Below the pieces are notes generated by a model. It saw only the letters and a program-made list of their open reading frames with translations. It made no database searches and was not told the DNA's origin. A DNA stretch of 64,000 nucleotides from Vanilla planifolia (lineage: Eukaryota > Streptophyta > Magnoliopsida > Asparagales > Orchidaceae), in NCBI GenBank assembly GCA_023846275.1, contig CM043868.1:8451653-8515652 (forward strand), given 5' to 3'. Each line of letters starts with the position of its first letter. The stretch's first letter is position 1. Position numbers and translations under genes: made by a program. Positions 61,500 through 64,000 of the stretch are shown one piece after another.

Positions 61500-64000
61500 T
61501 AACTTTCAACCAAGAGAGAGATTGTAGCACTAAAGCATGCATGAGTTTGTTGAATAGTACTGATGGAGAAAAATAGTACTTGGATAATAATTGTTCAACA
61601 AAATGACTGGTGATTTAAGTTAGAACTCAAGAATAGAGGATTTGTAATGCTAAGTGACAATGAGTGCATGAAAATAAAAGGAATTTGAAAAATAGGAATA
61701 TCTAAAGCTTATTAATAGATGAGATCATTTATGTTCAACATATAAGGTATAATTAATTAAACAATAGTCAAATATACAATTAAGGATTCAATGTAATATT
61801 TTATGCTTCAAATTTTCTTATCAAAGAAAACAAGCATTTACTCTTTGATGAATATTTGCATGATAATATCTACACAATTGACTTAAATGACTTAAACATT
61901 AACACAAGTTGTCATAATATGGAAGTTGAATCAACGACTCTATCACATAGGAGATTAAGCAAGTAAAATAAACTACTCAAAATGTAACTCAAATTGAATT
62001 AATGAATGGTTTACCTTCATTATATAACAAAATAAAATGCTTATGTGGGGGATTCCAAATAAAGCAACAACTAAATCAACATTTAAATCAATAAAGGAAT
62101 TTGTTACATCTAAATTTTAGAGTTAATGCCCATGAATCTATTTGGACATATTTAAACTGCTAGTTTAAGAGGTAGAAATTTTAGTTTAGTCATAATAAAT
62201 ATTTATATAAAATTTTCTTAGATTATATTTTGAGCTAATAAAAACGATATCTTCAAAAACTTTTAAAAATTTGGAAAAAAATATTAAATTTTGAAAGAAG
62301 GCATATAATGACCAAATTTTATAGTGATCATGATAAAGAAATTTAAAATTAACAATTTGATAAATTTTTAAAAGAATTAATAATTAAGCAAAATTTGTCA
62401 TCACTTTATACCTCAAAAAAATTTGTACTTCAAAAACATAGAAGCTTATATAAAATGTTGAACAATGCTTGATGAATTTAGTCCACCTACATATGTTTTT
62501 AGTAGAAGTGACTAATATTACTTGCTATATGTTGAGTCATGTTTAAATTATTCATGCATTAAAAATCCTTTTTATGAATTATGGAATAAAAAATCAATAA
62601 TTTTATATCTGAAAGTTTTTGGATGTAAGTGTTATGCTTCTGAATATGATCAATGTCAACTTACAAAATTTTACAATAAATCAAATAAAAAAAATTTCTT
62701 AGACTACTCAAATCATATTAAGGCTTTTAGAATATTTAACCAGAGGAATTTAATAATTAAAGAAATCATACACATAACATTTAATGAATCTTACCTTGTT
62801 AGAAAAAAAATAAGTATTGAAGTTGAAAACTTTGAAAACTCAAACCCTAAAGATAAAGACACGTCATCAAATAGACATGAAAAGAAATAATTGAATGAAT
62901 TACCATAGGAATGGATTTATGATAAAATCTTCTAAAAGATCTCAACTTAGATGATTTATTATACAAAGTTCAAACCTGAGCTTCGTTAAGAAAAGGACTA
63001 TACAACTCAACTTTATTATAAAAAAATTGAACCAAAAAGTAAAAAAAAAAGCTTCAAAAAATGAATATTTTTACTTTGTAATGTAAGAAAAAATAAATTC
63101 ATGAAGATATTTGGAAATTAGTGGCTAGACCCAAAGATCACCTTATTATGGAAACTAAATTATTATTTAATAATAGCTTAAAATGACAATAGAATAATAA
63201 TAAGAATAAAGCAAGACAAGTAAATGTTATAACCAAATTAACAAAATTTATTTTGAAGAGATGTTCATACCAACTACAACATTAGAAGAAAATAGACTCT
63301 TTTTGGCATTCATGTGTTATATAAGATTCAAATTGTTCCAGATGGATGTCAAAGTGCATTCCTAAATGGAATTATCAAAGAAGTGTATGTAGAGCAATCT
63401 CTAGGTGTTGGATATTATAAAAAATTGAGTCACGTATACAAACTTAAAAAGGCATTATATTGCTTAAAGCATACTTTAAGAACTTCATTTAACTATTTAA
63501 GTAAATACTTACTTAACAATGATATTAAAAAGGGAAATGTGAATAATACGTTATTTATAAAGAAATAAAATAACGTTCTAAAATAGTTTTTCAAATTTAT
63601 GTAGATGATATTATTTAGGCTTGACGAATGACAAATTATTTAATGAATATTGGACAATAATAAGGAATTCAAAGCATGATGGGCAAATTAAACATCTTTT
63701 TAGGAATCCAAATTAAGCAAAATAAAAATCAAAATTATATTTCAAAAAATAAGTACTTAAATGAGTTACATAAAAGTATTGGAGTGAAAAACCTTAACAA
63801 AACTTCAACTTTCGTGAGCACTTCTACAAAATTAGATAAGGATGAAAATGAAGCAAAACATATGTACTTAATTATATTATAAAATAATTGGAATATTACT
63901 ATCATAACCAAAAGTAGACATGATATAGTTTTTTATGTGTATTTATGCATTAAATTCTAATACAATCTTAAAGAGTCATACTTAAAAGCAACTAAAAGAG
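61500..64000 (+). mobile_element. Ty1/copia LTR-retrotransposon fossil, cut by the window edge
   Basis: Copia order on the plus strand is clear. A protease-like 'YLDN-CS-...MTGD' region lies at about 61.58-61.67 kb. The GAG-pre-integrase region with an 'HRRL'-like stretch lies at about 61.8-61.97 kb. The integrase core spans about 62.1-62.5 kb. The integrase C-terminal part (62522-62890) shows FYELWNKKSIILYLKVFGCK and KAFRIFNQRNLIIKE, matching 'PYELW-GRKPNISYFHVFGCKC' and 'KAYRVFNKRT'. The reverse transcriptase start (63314-63568) shows QSAFLNGIIKEVYVEQ and HVYKLKKALY, as in 'KSAFLNG-L-EEVYV-QP'. Later RT shows GKLNIFLGIQIKQ (63.68 kb), then the 'KLDKDE' linker. The copy is old, with a few dozen breaks. 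It runs off at 64000, so its right end, RNase H and 3' LTR are not seen. Confidence 0.88.

Larger units (their letters stand above)
59861..61500. other. No recognisable gene; (TA)n and purine-rich DNA
   Basis: About 60.0-60.45 kb repeatedly uses ATTTGATGG / CCATTAGACCATTCAATG words, similar in style to 26.37-26.48 kb. After the TA tract comes a purine-rich stretch (60.85-61.06 kb). The 87-codon minus-strand frame across that stretch (60801-61064) is a Ser/Phe/Leu/Pro low-complexity artefact. Confidence 0.45.

Overview
This window looks like nuclear DNA from a seed plant. Three things point that way: very AT-rich sequence with long (TA)n tracts, plant L1-type LINEs that carry a C-terminal RNase H domain, and several old Ty3/gypsy and Ty1/copia fossils of plant type. 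The species cannot be named from the sequence. I found no intact host protein-coding gene, no tRNA or rRNA gene, and no bacterial-style feature. Open frames longer than about 100 codons are rare. The ones I can interpret are pieces of decayed elements or lie antisense to them.

Layout, left to right. About 0.95-4.76 kb holds a minus-strand Ty3/gypsy fossil. It is split by about 2.4 kb of foreign DNA: a plus-strand DUF4283/zinc-knuckle-like fossil, then a less AT-rich stretch of unknown origin. About 4.8-11.3 kb is unassigned AT-rich DNA. A plus-strand gypsy fossil occupies 11.3-15.4 kb, followed by LTR-like DNA with a (TG)n(TA)n tract. At 18.7-26.2 kb a third gypsy fossil carries its gag-end/zinc-knuckle/protease segment four times in tandem, in units of about 1.3 kb. 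Only the last unit runs on into reverse transcriptase. A 5'-truncated LINE lies on the minus strand at 28.4-31.15 kb.

The stretch 31.3-34.8 kb is non-coding interspersed repeat (related copies at 55.7-59.9 kb) plus an LTR-like segment. A second truncated LINE lies on the plus strand at 34.87-37.75 kb. At 41.2-46.2 kb there is a minus-strand gypsy fossil with a recognisable tRNA-iMet-type primer-binding site. At 50.1-54.3 kb there is a plus-strand gypsy fossil resembling the Reina-type chromoviruses. A direct tandem duplication of about 1.1 kb fills 55.66-57.87 kb, followed by a diverged second copy of the 31.6-33.5 kb repeat. A Ty1/copia fossil starts near 61.5 kb and runs off the right edge.

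The window is best read as a graveyard of old insertions, some possibly nested, in gene-free heterochromatin-like sequence. Nothing here works together as a pathway. I did not find a convincing new biological system. The most unusual structure is the four-unit gag/protease amplification inside the third gypsy fossil. Boundaries of decayed elements are approximate, usually to within 100-300 bases.
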